Shown here: in pieces, positions 23,400 to 33,817 of the stretch
Layout: the number at the start of each line of letters is the position of its first letter
Numbering within the stretch: the stretch's first letter is position 1
From: Motacilla alba alba
Lineage: Eukaryota > Chordata > Aves > Passeriformes > Motacillidae
Assembly: GCF_015832195.1 (NCBI RefSeq)
Contig: NC_052016.1
Span: 79,880,547-79,944,546, forward strand
Reading direction: 5' to 3'
DNA: 64,000 bases
The notes under the pieces: model-generated
Databases searched by the model: none
What the model was told of the DNA's origin: nothing
What the model saw: only the letters and a program-made list of their open reading frames with translations
Program-made: the position numbers and the translations under genes

Positions 23400-23465
23400 G
23401 CCCTTCACCATCCTTGTGCCCTCCTTTGGATGCTCTCTAACAGCTTAATGTCTTTCTTATGTTCA
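23400..23465 (-). mobile_element. CR1 LINE, antisense, right part (split by LTR)
   Basis: The plus strand reads CCCTTCACCATCCTTGTGCC, CTCCTTTGGATGCTCTCTAA and CAGCTTAATGTCTTTCTTAT. This is the antisense CR1 sequence that directly continues the part ending at 21976. The match fades after about 23465, the 5' truncation point of the CR1. Confidence 0.85.
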
Positions 23466-25937
23466 GGTGAATGTGAATGAAGTTATATCCAATAACACAA
23501 CATGTATAAAAGTTTCTAAACCATTTTGGAAATGTATGTGAGGTAGGAAATCAATCTTGCTTCATTATTTTACACCAGATGAGTACCTTGTTCTTATTTA
23601 TTGACCTCTATAGTCTGAAAAGTTTAACTTTGTTTTAAAAAATATGCATGCCTTATTATGGAGTTAGCTTGTTATTGTTGTATAGCTGCCTTTGAAAACA
23701 TCCAATACACTTTTCTATCATTCAAATGCCCAATTTAAAGCTTATTTGAAGCCATGGACATTTTAGATGTACAGATAGACACACATACATGAATAGTCTA
23801 TACTATAAGAAAAGTTTTTCTTTGCCATGTTAAGAAGAGATGAACAATATTCTTTTATTTCCCAAATAGTATTCTGATGAGTTTCAGTATCCCCATGAAT
23901 AGGGGTATAGGAGACGTGTACAGGAGACCTGCTAAGCTCTGAGTTGAACACATAAATATAATACTCCTAAGCAAGATGATCACCAATAGTGGGCTATTAA
24001 GCATTGAAAGATTGAAATAATTTTCTTTTGGAAGGAATTGTGGGGAATTCTGTTTTCTTGCCTTTTTTCCCTATTAAAGATGTTTATTACTTCACAGCAC
24101 TAATAAAATTATTTCTTGTAGAAAGAAAAGCACTACAAGAAGAAGTTTGAATCCCTATATTCTTGACTTTCTAAATAGTTCTTTTGAATTTTTCATGTGC
24201 TGTGATTTCTTCTGCAATTATAATAACATTAAAAAAGCTATTTTGTATGAACTACAAGCAGATTCCTTTTCAAACACTAGAAAATGCAAGCTATTTTAAT
24301 GTGTAAACAAGAGTCTGAAACACACTGAATGATTTTCCAACTGCATTTAACAAGGTTTTCATAGTGATAATGTTCCTGGTGACTTTTTCTTTTTGTAAAA
24401 ACATTTATTCAGGAACAACTGACATTATAATAAGCATTTGAAAAAGCTATTATAAGTATGGTTAGCTATATTGATATTACCTATATATTAAAAGAAAAAC
24501 ATTAAATTACTTTAAGCGTTCAGTTAAAGAAATGCTTTAAACTATGCAAAGCTTTCTAACATATTATTTCTGTAGTGTCCATTCTACTGACATCTTAATC
24601 CCCCTGTTTTCCAACATGGCATAATTTGGTAAACAGTGATGTTCATACATCTGTAAACACTGATGTTCATACAGCTGTCATTCGTAGGCAAGCATTCCAG
24701 TTCTCCTGCTGCTTGCAAAAGACTGAATTTACACTCCTCTCATTTGAAGAGGATGACTTAATCACCAAGCAGTAATGCATTCTGATTGTCTTTGCCCATC
24801 ACCTTTTTCTTTGAAGCTGAGCTCTGAACATACAAGTAGGAGTGTTCATATTAAATCACAGAAAAAGAGACCTTGATTCTCATCTAGTGATTAGGGCACT
24901 TGAAATTGAAGCTCATTCATTAAAGCAGGTGTCCAAGTGACACTTATCTCCCACTGTAGGTGGCTATTTTTAACAGTGATTCATTTACCCAAGGACATTT
25001 TGTTCTTCCATTCACATAATGGAAAACATTACATATGTCAGGCTCATTGACTCAGAGCGGTTCAGCTTCATGGCAGTCTCATGATATTGAAAGGTCAAAA
25101 CATTAAAAATACTGGTATGCATGTCTCCCTTGGTTCTTCATGGAGGCTATCCTTTCATTGAAAATGTAGCAATTCCATCTACAAAATTCCCTCGAAGTCA
25201 CTAATTTTTCCTAAAGAACAAGACTGAAACATATCATACATAAGGGCACCCGGTATTAGAAAAGTCATCATTCCCTACCTGTGACAGTGGGAACACAAGC
25301 TTATATTTCTAGGACAGCAAACACAGGTTATTGCTCCTGTCTCCAGTATCAGCAGCATCAGATACAGAAGTTGATCACAAGCTGAAAAGGCAACTGTAAA
25401 ATATCCCATACTTCCACACTCCTTGAAATGCACTCAGTCTTCCCCACTTCCTTGGGAATACAGAAGTTTCTTAAATTGGTTACCTGAACATTTCTTTCTT
25501 TGTTGTAGATATTTGACACAGTATGACTGCGTGGCACCAATACCTAACCTGGGTTCATTGGTCTGGTGACAGTGTAGCATCTAAGAACTTCTTGTTAAGA
25601 TATCTTTGTGGATTGAAAGCAGCAGCTTGGATAGGCTATCTAGAAGAAAACTCACAGCATTCCCACTGTATCAGGCAAAAACTCATGAATTTAAGCAAGC
25701 ACATGGCTATGTATATTTTTCTGTAGCTCCAGGCCAAAATTACAGAGTATAATGCTAGAGAAGGAAACAAGCAACAGGAATGAGTCCTAATGTAAATGAA
25801 TCACATTTTCTTTTGGAAATGTGAGAGATGCAAAACAGCTTGATTGACTGAGCTTTCAAGAGTGGAAAATTGACCAAAATGGCAATCATAGGAAAGTGGC
25901 ATGGGGATATCACCTTCCACGCTGGAAAAGAAAAAGA
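23466..25937. other. gene-free AT-rich unique sequence
   Basis: No gene or recognised repeat is visible apart from a 24-bp tandem duplication at 24629-24676. Short open frames have no family resemblance. Confidence 0.6.
24629..24676 (+). repeat. 24-bp tandem duplication
   Basis: GTAAACAGTGATGTTCATAC plus four bases is repeated immediately (24629-24652, 24653-24676) with two mismatches. Confidence 0.95.
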
Positions 25938-26345
25938 GAATAGAATCAGAGAATACCTTGTGTTAGAAGGGACCAATAAGTATCAGCAAAGTCCAACTCC
26001 TGGCCCTGCACAACGCAATCCTCAAGAGTTACAGCATGTCCCTGAGAGCATTTCCCAAAAGCTTCTTAAACACTGTCAAGGCTGGTGCTGTGATCACTTG
26101 TCTGGAAAGCCTGTTCCAGGTCTCAAACACCCTCTGGGAAAAGAATCTTTTTCTAAAATCCTGCCTAAACCTCCTCTGACATAGTTCGATGCCATTCCCT
26201 TGGGTCCAATCACTGGTCACCACAGAGAAGAGGTCAATGTCCGCTCCTCTTCTTCCCCTCAGGAGGAAGTTATAACAGTGATGAGGTCTTTTTTTCCGCT
26301 CAGTCTTTTTTTCTGGAGGCTGAACAAAAAAAGTGACCAGTAGTG
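25938..26345 (-). mobile_element. CR1 LINE, antisense 3' end
   Basis: The plus strand starts with the antisense CR1 terminus (AATAGAATCAGAGAATACCT, TGTGTTAGAAGGGACCA). It continues with CCCTGAGAGCATTTCCCAAA, CTTCTTAAACACTGTCAAGG, CTGTTCCAGGTCTCAAACAC, CTAAACCTCCTCTGACATAG and GTCCAATCACTGGTCACCAC. It loses similarity around TCTGGAGGCTGAACAAAAAA at 26315-26340. The order and orientation are those of a minus-strand CR1 of a subfamily with a 'CCTGAGAGC...CTTCTTGAAC' segment. Open frames at 25870-26184 (+) and 26029-26403 (-) lie within it and are not genes. Confidence 0.92.
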
Positions 26346-26719
26346 GCAAAAGGTACATATGGAGCAGCCTCACTATAGAAAAAACTGTGTGTTTCCCTAT
26401 CAACCCTAAAACACCATACTTTATCTATGGTTCGTAATGTTTGCTAGAGTATCTTCAGTGATGCCCCACATCTTAAGATTCTAGCATTTTTCAAGTTCTT
26501 TCTTCAGTTTGGGATGCTGCAAGAACTGTGATGGAGCCCCAAAAGCCTGGTGGCATTGTTTTTGTATTCTTTCATATGTTTCTTAATAATGTAATTCTGA
26601 TTACCTCCAGTCTACATCACCTTCTGCCCACTCAGCTAACCCCCTCAATTAGCCTAAATTTAGATGCTCTCAGACACTTCACTTACACCCCATTAAGCTG
26701 CCCATCCTATCCATAGCTA

Positions 26720-27250
26720 TTTCCCTGGACTGCCTGTATTTTTCCAAGTCTCAAATACAATATACCTGCGAAGATTGACTGACACTGACTCCCCTTATGC
26801 CAGCAAAGCAAAGCCAGTTTATTACACAGTTTACCAGTTATTTACAGGTCACTACGTTCATACAAAATTTTTCACTCGGACATCTTTGTACTGGTCCCCT
26901 GTACAAACACAGTCTTTTGATTATTCTTCTTACACTAGTAATGTCCTTTTAGTTTTCTCTTTTGCCAGCAAAGTCCTTGTTGCACCTTCCTTCATCAAAG
27001 CGGTCAGCAGGGTCAGAGTGACCACATATGATGTCTTCACTTCTGTTTTTGCCTTGATTTTATCTCTTCCTAAGCTTTCACTGTCCTAGGGCCAAAAGGT
27101 CTGTGGTGTTACCCAGTTCAGCTTCTGTAGCTGTCTGATCTCTGACATCTGCCTTCAGTCTCTTCGTTTACATTTGCTTCACAACTATCTAGTCTATGGT
27201 GCACCCAGAGACCACAGACTTTGCCTTCTCTTTCCATCTGTTCCTGGTCA
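26720..27250 (-). mobile_element. doubtful antisense LTR
   Basis: A short lead GAAGATTGACTGACACTGAC is followed by GCAAAGCAAAGCCAGTTTAT. This resembles the antisense layout of a bird LTR end: a short U5, then TTTATT as the reverse of AATAAA, and a long pyrimidine-rich U3. The family is not recognised, borders are uncertain and no duplication was found. Confidence 0.25.
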
Positions 27251-28046
27251 TATAAGTGCCCACTCCAGACTCTGAAAGAAAAGTTGTGGATTTTTTTATT
27301 TTACACTGGGAAAGAATAAAAATGAGGATTTTCACTTCACAGTTCACTCAAGGAGTACTACTCTCATTAGGGGAAAGGAATCTTTGTTTCTGCGCTGATA
27401 AAAGCCCTGAAATTTTGCTTAATGAATTTGGAATTTAAGAGAATAAAAAAATAAAAAGAAGAAAAGGCAATCCCTTCCCTTTGTTTTCTTTCCTAATATC
27501 CTTATGATCATATTACTGAAAAGGTGGTCATCTTTTTGTTACTTCTATGCATTAGGATAGTTTTAAAAGGTCATGGTGTGTTGCCTACAGTTCAGCTGAA
27601 ATCCTTTAAAGTGTGGACAACACTGAACAGGTCTTTGCACCCATGAGAAAGGGAGACTAACCACCAGACTGTGCAGCCAAGAAAATACGATGTTTCTAGG
27701 AATGAGTAGAGTCCACTACCTTTCGAATGCCTTAAGAATTAGCACTTAGCAATTCAGTCCCCTGGTCTTGTCAAGGTCTTGACTGTGGATCTTTTTAAGC
27801 TGTGACTGCAAAACTTTCTGAAGAGGGTCAGAGGGGATCAAGAGGGCTGTGTCCTTCAAATGAACACTGTTCCTGCAGGATCTTATTTCCTATTGGATAG
27901 CAATGCATCATTTTGCTTGGTCTTGATTCTGCAGTGGAAGTACTCAACCATATGTGGCAGTGGTCTAAGTCAATTATTAGGTAAACAACTAATTAACTTG
28001 TGAGTAGAAGAGGAAAGAAAGAGTGTCCAAGTAGATTTTGTAACAA

Positions 28047-28069
28047 CACCAAAGAAAAATTCTTTGGTG
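28047..28069. repeat. 10-bp inverted repeat
   Basis: CACCAAAGAA and TTCTTTGGTG are exact reverse complements around a 3-base AAA loop. Confidence 0.9.
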
Positions 28070-28436
28070 GACCTGAGAATGGGGTGGTAAAAAACCACTG
28101 CCTCCACCATCTAACTCCTCCCAGAGGACAGTTCTGGATACTAATGACTGAATGCATTGACCTGAATGATGACTGACCCCACTGACATTTAGAGAGGGTT
28201 GTGGAAGGGATAAAATTATCATGTAGGGAAAGTTTAGGTACTATACAGTCTATGTACAACACTTCTAACTGCATGATTCATGGAAATTACTAAGTGGATA
28301 ATTTGACTGCATATGCAAGGATCATTACTGAGTATGATTGTATTGCAAATAAATTGTCAAGAAATGAATAAGAGGAATAATCAAGTCATATTTTCACATA
28401 TAAGGTCATTTCCCTTTCTCAACATTTTCAGCATTG

Positions 28437-28457
28437 CTTTTTTTTTTTTTTTTTTTT
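28437..28457 (+). repeat. poly(T) run, about 20 nt
   Basis: An uninterrupted T run follows GCATTGC. On the minus strand it is a poly(A) run placed about 75 bases after the stop of a minus-strand open frame (28534-28797), which is why a retrocopy was considered. Confidence 0.9.
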
Positions 28458-28533
28458 AGAATAACACTTCTTACAAATTATATTTTAAACTAAATAGGTA
28501 TGTAAGCTCTATTCTAGGCTGAAGTAAATGCTG

Positions 28534-29118
28534 TCAGCATGTGATAACCATACTCTGAACATTAGTGCCAGTCTGAACAGGGCTAAGATATAAGACTGAT
28601 GAATTCAAAGCAGTTGGAAGGAGAAGTAGGCACATGTTACACAGGTTTTGAAGATGCAAGTAGCAAGAATAGAGATTGGAGAACATAGCCAAGCTTGCAT
28701 ACTTTCCCAGGCTCATCTCACTGGCTGCAGCATCAGGAACAGAATAGTGGGCTACATTGGTCAGGCTGTCCAGACTCAAAAATGCTCCTAATGTCATTCT
28801 GTATCAATCTTTCAAGGACAATTTCAATGAAAGTCTCATAATGCATAAAAAAGTAACAACAAAAGTAGTCCACTGTGTAAAGCGTGAACTGTTTGGCATT
28901 CCTAGCCTATTAGACAAAGTTTTGCTGTTGGCATAGGCAGAGAAATAAATTAATAAAATAATTACAGGAACGCAGTATGCCAAAATCTTGGTTGTGTGGA
29001 TAGGATTCCTGGATTCCTGGATTCCTACTTCAAACAACACTAAAGGAGCGGTGCAAAAATACAGACCTGAAGCGGAGTCTACATGTCTGCCTACAGAGAC
29101 AGTTTGGTGTTTACGTAT
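28534..29118 (-). pseudogene. weak retrocopy candidate, unknown parent
   Basis: Two minus-strand open segments lie in the same frame: 29118-28807 (about 104 codons) and 28800-28534 (about 89 codons). A single stop at 28804-28806 separates them. The first contains a hydrophobic run (ILAYCVPVIILLIYFSAYA) and the second a Leu/Cys-rich run (NLCNMCLLLLPTALNSSVLY). The minus-strand A run at 28457-28437 would be the poly(A) tail of a processed copy. I do not recognise the protein, see no clear target duplication and no canonical AATAAA near the tail. By a rough estimate, AT-rich DNA of this length should give one or two such frame pairs by chance. Birds also have few processed pseudogenes. Chance is therefore the leading explanation. 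Confidence 0.15.
29003..29026 (+). repeat. (GGATTCCT)3 tandem repeat
   Basis: Three exact copies of the octamer GGATTCCT lie head to tail. Confidence 0.95.
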
Positions 29119-29227
29119 TCACCTTTCTTGGTAGCTTGTCAGTCAGTTTTCAGAATTATAAGAGCATACAAATGGCAAGGCTGTGGAAGATGAACAACTG
29201 GCCTTTCAGCAAATGTAAACTAAGAAT

Positions 29228-29256
29228 TCAAATTCTGTCTAATAGACAGAATTTGA
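29228..29256. repeat. perfect inverted repeat (13-bp arms, 3-nt loop)
   Basis: TCAAATTCTGTCT (29228-29240) and AGACAGAATTTGA (29244-29256) are exact reverse complements around AAT. This is a tight near-palindrome with no obvious parent repeat. Confidence 0.95.
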
Positions 29257-32200
29257 CACTAGAAGTGATTGGCAAAATCTTATTCTTAATATATGTAAAA
29301 GTTATTAATTATTTTGAACAAATAATTGTATCTTAATTGCGAAGCCTTAATAAATGTGGTTGTAACAGCATTTTCTTTAACTGAATTAAATAAAATTGGT
29401 ATTTATTGGCTGAATGAAATTTATATACAGGTTATTATCTCTCATATGGTGGTTAAATTATTAAGAATTACTATTTAGCAATTTAAATATATTAATAATA
29501 TTTTTACACTAAAATATATTCTTCTATTGAAATTTGATAAATAGCTAACTTGCTAATGATCTGCGTAGATGTGATAAAACCAAATATTTTCTTGAGATAT
29601 TTCTATGATTAAAAAATGGTTTGTTCTGAGAAATTTCTGTGCAATGATCACAGGTAACCCCTTTGGTGTTCCTTCTTACTTATTTTAAAAGGTTCTTTCT
29701 GAAGTCAACCTTTAAAAATGCTTCTGAAAAGGGCTATATTATATTTTTTTCATAAATAATTTAATTTTCCTGATGTGCAGTTGACAATTAACCCAATTTG
29801 TCATGTCAGATAATTCTCTGTTGATTAGAATGTTGATTAGGGGTTTGATTGATGATTCAGTTACTTCAATTAATTTCACGCATTAGAAGAATTTACACAT
29901 AGAAAGAACCATCTGAGAAAGTTATTAGATACCTCCATATTCTAACAGATCTCTAATAACTGCAGGAATTCAGTGACAGACTAATAATGGAACTTCATAC
30001 AGAATGCAGACATTGTTGAATTTCTCCTAAATCTATTCAGCACCTGACTGAAAATGCAACATTGTTTTTCTTTTCTTTTTTTTTTTTTTTTTACTAGTTT
30101 CATTTCTTTCATATAAATGTCTGGTAACATAAATTCAGGAGTGAATATATTTTCTAGGGAAAATTTTTTCCATGCTATTTTTTCCTCTCTGAGGTTTCTA
30201 GGAGATGTCCTACAAAAAGAAAATATTATTTTCTGTGCTCATTCAAAAATTATATTAATTTCCCACAGTTCCAGCATATACCGCTGCAATGCAAGTACTG
30301 TGAAACCTTATAAAGAGCAACAATGCTATGAAAACAATAGCAGTTAATGAAGCAAAGACGTTTGAATAACAACTTTTATTTGCTTAGAACCCAAGAGAAT
30401 TGATGTTAATATTATAACTGTGGAAATCTGATGCTTGGGGATTTTGAAAAGGTTGTACAGCACTAACTCTTGAGAACTCCATTCTTCATGCCATACATCT
30501 CTTCTGTGAGACTTCTCTGAGACAAAATTTACATCTCTTCTCTGAACTGCTTGTTTTGTTGGCTGTGAGTTTTTTTTATTTAATATTGTTGAATAGGAAT
30601 TTTTTTTATTTTTAGTTTGTCTTCCTTTTTTTCTTTTTCCCCAGCAGGCGCAGATCTGTATGCAACATACATAGATCTTACACGTATTGATAAAATACTT
30701 CTTATGTTATATAATGCAGCTGAATATATTTTAGTCTATTCCCACAAATTCTAGCAAAACCAACATTTTGCTTCTTTAAATCATCAGGGAGATATTTTTA
30801 CCTGGTATTTCATTATTTATATATAAAAATAGAAATCTTTAGAAAAGTGGTATGGAAATACAGCTGCACCTTGCCATGGATAAGACTTAAAACATTTGAT
30901 GTTTGGCATTTATAAAATGAAATCATAATATTTTCAGCATATGTTATTCTATAATTTAGACTTTTTTAAAACAATGGTCAGCTGCTGCCCAGAAAGCTGT
31001 CTGGTATATCTTGGAGAAGAAAAGGGACAATACTGGTGTATTTTTGAGTAGTAGAAACAACACAATTTTTAAAATTTAACTTTTATTTTTAAAAGTTCTT
31101 CAAAAACTCTAATAAACTGGACTACTATTTTAGAATAAATAGGAATAATTAGGGTGCAATAAACATTAACTTCTCTCCCTTGGAAATCATTGGGAGGGAA
31201 TTTACTCTTTATGCTTTTTATGGTGACCTAAAATGTGTCAGAAAAATGTTCTTAGTTCATTAACACCTGTGATAACAACAGGTTGTTTTTTTTAAATCTC
31301 ATCCTGCAAGATTGTGAACTTCAGCGATAAAGTAGTGCTGATGTCTCTCTCAATACCCACTAAACCAAGCGACAGTAGTTTATAATCTGATCTACTTGGG
31401 TTAATTATAGAAGCCCTCCTGTATATGATAGGAATGGCAGAACAACTGAAGGCATTCATAGCCTTATTTTTTATTAAGAGAATTGGGTAGAGCAAGGTTA
31501 ACAACATTCCAGAAACATCAGGATCATAGTAATGTCATGCAAAAAAACCGCGATGTAGAGCCTGGCTTATCAGCAAAGGAATCTCTATCTTTTAAATATG
31601 TATGAAGATTTAAACAGACAATTTTCTGTAATTTACTTACCTACTGCATATTATCATTATATCTTCCTAGATAAAGAGAGAAACATGAATTATGGAGATT
31701 TTTGATTGTGTTATCAAGCACTCTTGTACCTTGATAATAACTGCTCAGTGGTTTGCTCTCTGGAAGAAATACCAGCAAAATTTCCCCACCAAACTTAAAA
31801 TTTGTTGAAGGAAAAAATAAGAAGTTTTACAAATAAAGGAGAGCTTTTACTAAAACAAACAAAAAAAATATAGTTAATATATAGCTTTTATATACAGTTT
31901 TTATGTATTAAGAATTCATTTTTAAAATTAAATTTAGTAAATGTTGTTTTCACAAAGCTGCAATTTGATTTCTTTACAATTGTCAAGATTTGTGCCTTAG
32001 TTTTGGTATTCAAAAGCCATCAGTAACTTTTACTCTGAGCAACAAACACTATTTCACAGCTGTCACCATTCCTGAGGAATGCTGAACCTCTTACCTTAGC
32101 TAGAGTGTCCAGAATAAAACTACCTTTCTGATGGCACAGGACTTTGAAATAAATTGGCCTCAAGCACCCTTCTTACCCCAAAACTGAAAGGAAAGAGAGT

Positions 32201-33245
32201 AAAAAAAGTTTTCCTGATAGCTGTCAAGAACAAAAATTGGATTCTTAATTGGATTTTTTCTTGAGAGTAAAATAAATTAAATACAGTGTTTAAGAAGACA
32301 CTAGTTATTTCCACCAAACTGTCTCTTACCAGGATCCTGAAACTGAAGAGCCCTCTGCAGAAATCCAAGTTCACTTAACTTGTAGTCTGCCAAAGCCAGT
32401 TCTCTTCATTAATGTAATTGTCATTATTCTTATCTTTAATATCTGTAAATATTTTGTTAATTTGCATTCACTGAAATTGAAGAGAAACAGAGGAGAGGGA
32501 GAATGGCACATGTGTATTGTAAAAGGAGGGGAAGAAACAAAACAATTGGCTGAACTTGTCTCTAGTGGGACTCTATAGCCTAGGGATAAAGAACTTCAGT
32601 TCAAAGAATGAAGTCCCAGATTTTCATCTTGGATCCCAGTTGCCATTACTTTTGTCAATAATTCTTAAAGTAACAAACTAACAAACAAGGAAACCAATCC
32701 AATAAAGATGTTTCAGATCCATCCTGATTTATTCCTTAATGTCAGCCTAACATCTCTTTAACAGATGGTACTTATTCCTCAACACAAGAAATGCCAGTCT
32801 CAGAGTAGTAAAGAATTTTAACTTTTATACAACCTAAGTAATCTTAGTTGGACCTTATCCAGCTTGCTTAGAAATCAATAATAAATATGCATTTTTCTAC
32901 CCATTTTAAATGGGGATGGTCAAGAGCCTGTATATGTAAATTATGTAATCAAACTTACCTACAACTTTAGTATATACACAGCTGTGTCAGTTTTTTCAGT
33001 TGTTTCAAAACAAAAACTAATAAAAATGTAAACAGATATTTATTATACCAAAACAAGAATTTAACTGATGATGAACACAACATTAAAAAATATAGCTAGT
33101 CATATCTTCTATATAACATGTGCCACAAAATATGAATTTAGCATGCATGTAGAGTTGCAATACAGAGTAGCATAAAATCGATTGCCTGAGTGACTTAATT
33201 TTTCTATCAAGCTGAAAATAGCTGGTTTCTGGAACATCAGCTTTT

Positions 33246-33286
33246 AGATAATGATAATGATAATGATGATGAAGATGAGGATAATT
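33246..33286 (+). repeat. (GATAAT/GAT)n microsatellite
   Basis: GATAATGATAATGATAATGA passes into GATGAAGATGAGGATAAT. It is imperfect triplet and hexamer repetition. The His/Tyr- and Ile-rich minus-strand frames across it are artefacts. Confidence 0.9.
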
Positions 33287-33780
33287 GTGGCAATCCAATA
33301 CCTTGAAGAATATTGGGAATATATCCTAGACATTTTCTGTATATATTTCTCTATGGCATAAAGCTTCTTATCAATCCTGAAAAAGTGAAACCCCATGCTA
33401 GTTAAAGAGGGCAATGTGTCTGTCTGTCTATCTATTTCATTTCTATTATTCAAATAGTGCAAATTATATCAGTGTTTTATCAACTTTTTAGAAAGAGGCA
33501 GTTAACTATCTAAACATTTCTGGCAAATTGATTGCACTTTAATAGACTGGAAACCTTTATTTAACTGATTTATCTAACTCTTTGCTGATAGCTATGAGTA
33601 TGCATAGGTACTTCTGATGGCTTTGTTAAATCCTTTGTTAAGTCCCGTTAAACAGGACCTAAAAATTCCCTATAGACATTAATTGCAAAAAAACTATTTA
33701 AAACAAATTGCCCAAATTGAGCTTGTCTTTGATTATAGCAGTGTGTGGTATGTGGTTACAGGGGAAGGGTGGTGGTTTTT

Positions 33781-33783
<3 letters not shown>

Positions 33784-33814
<31 letters not shown>
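33784..33814 (+). repeat. (TG)n microsatellite, 15.5 copies
   Basis: This is a perfect dinucleotide array of 31 bases and likely polymorphic in length. Confidence 0.97.

Positions 33815-33817
<3 letters not shown>

Noticed and set aside
25870..26403. Open frames of 104 (+) and 124 (-) codons
   Set aside because: Both lie in the antisense CR1 at 25.94-26.35 kb. The minus frame is partly CR1-derived but is not an independent gene.
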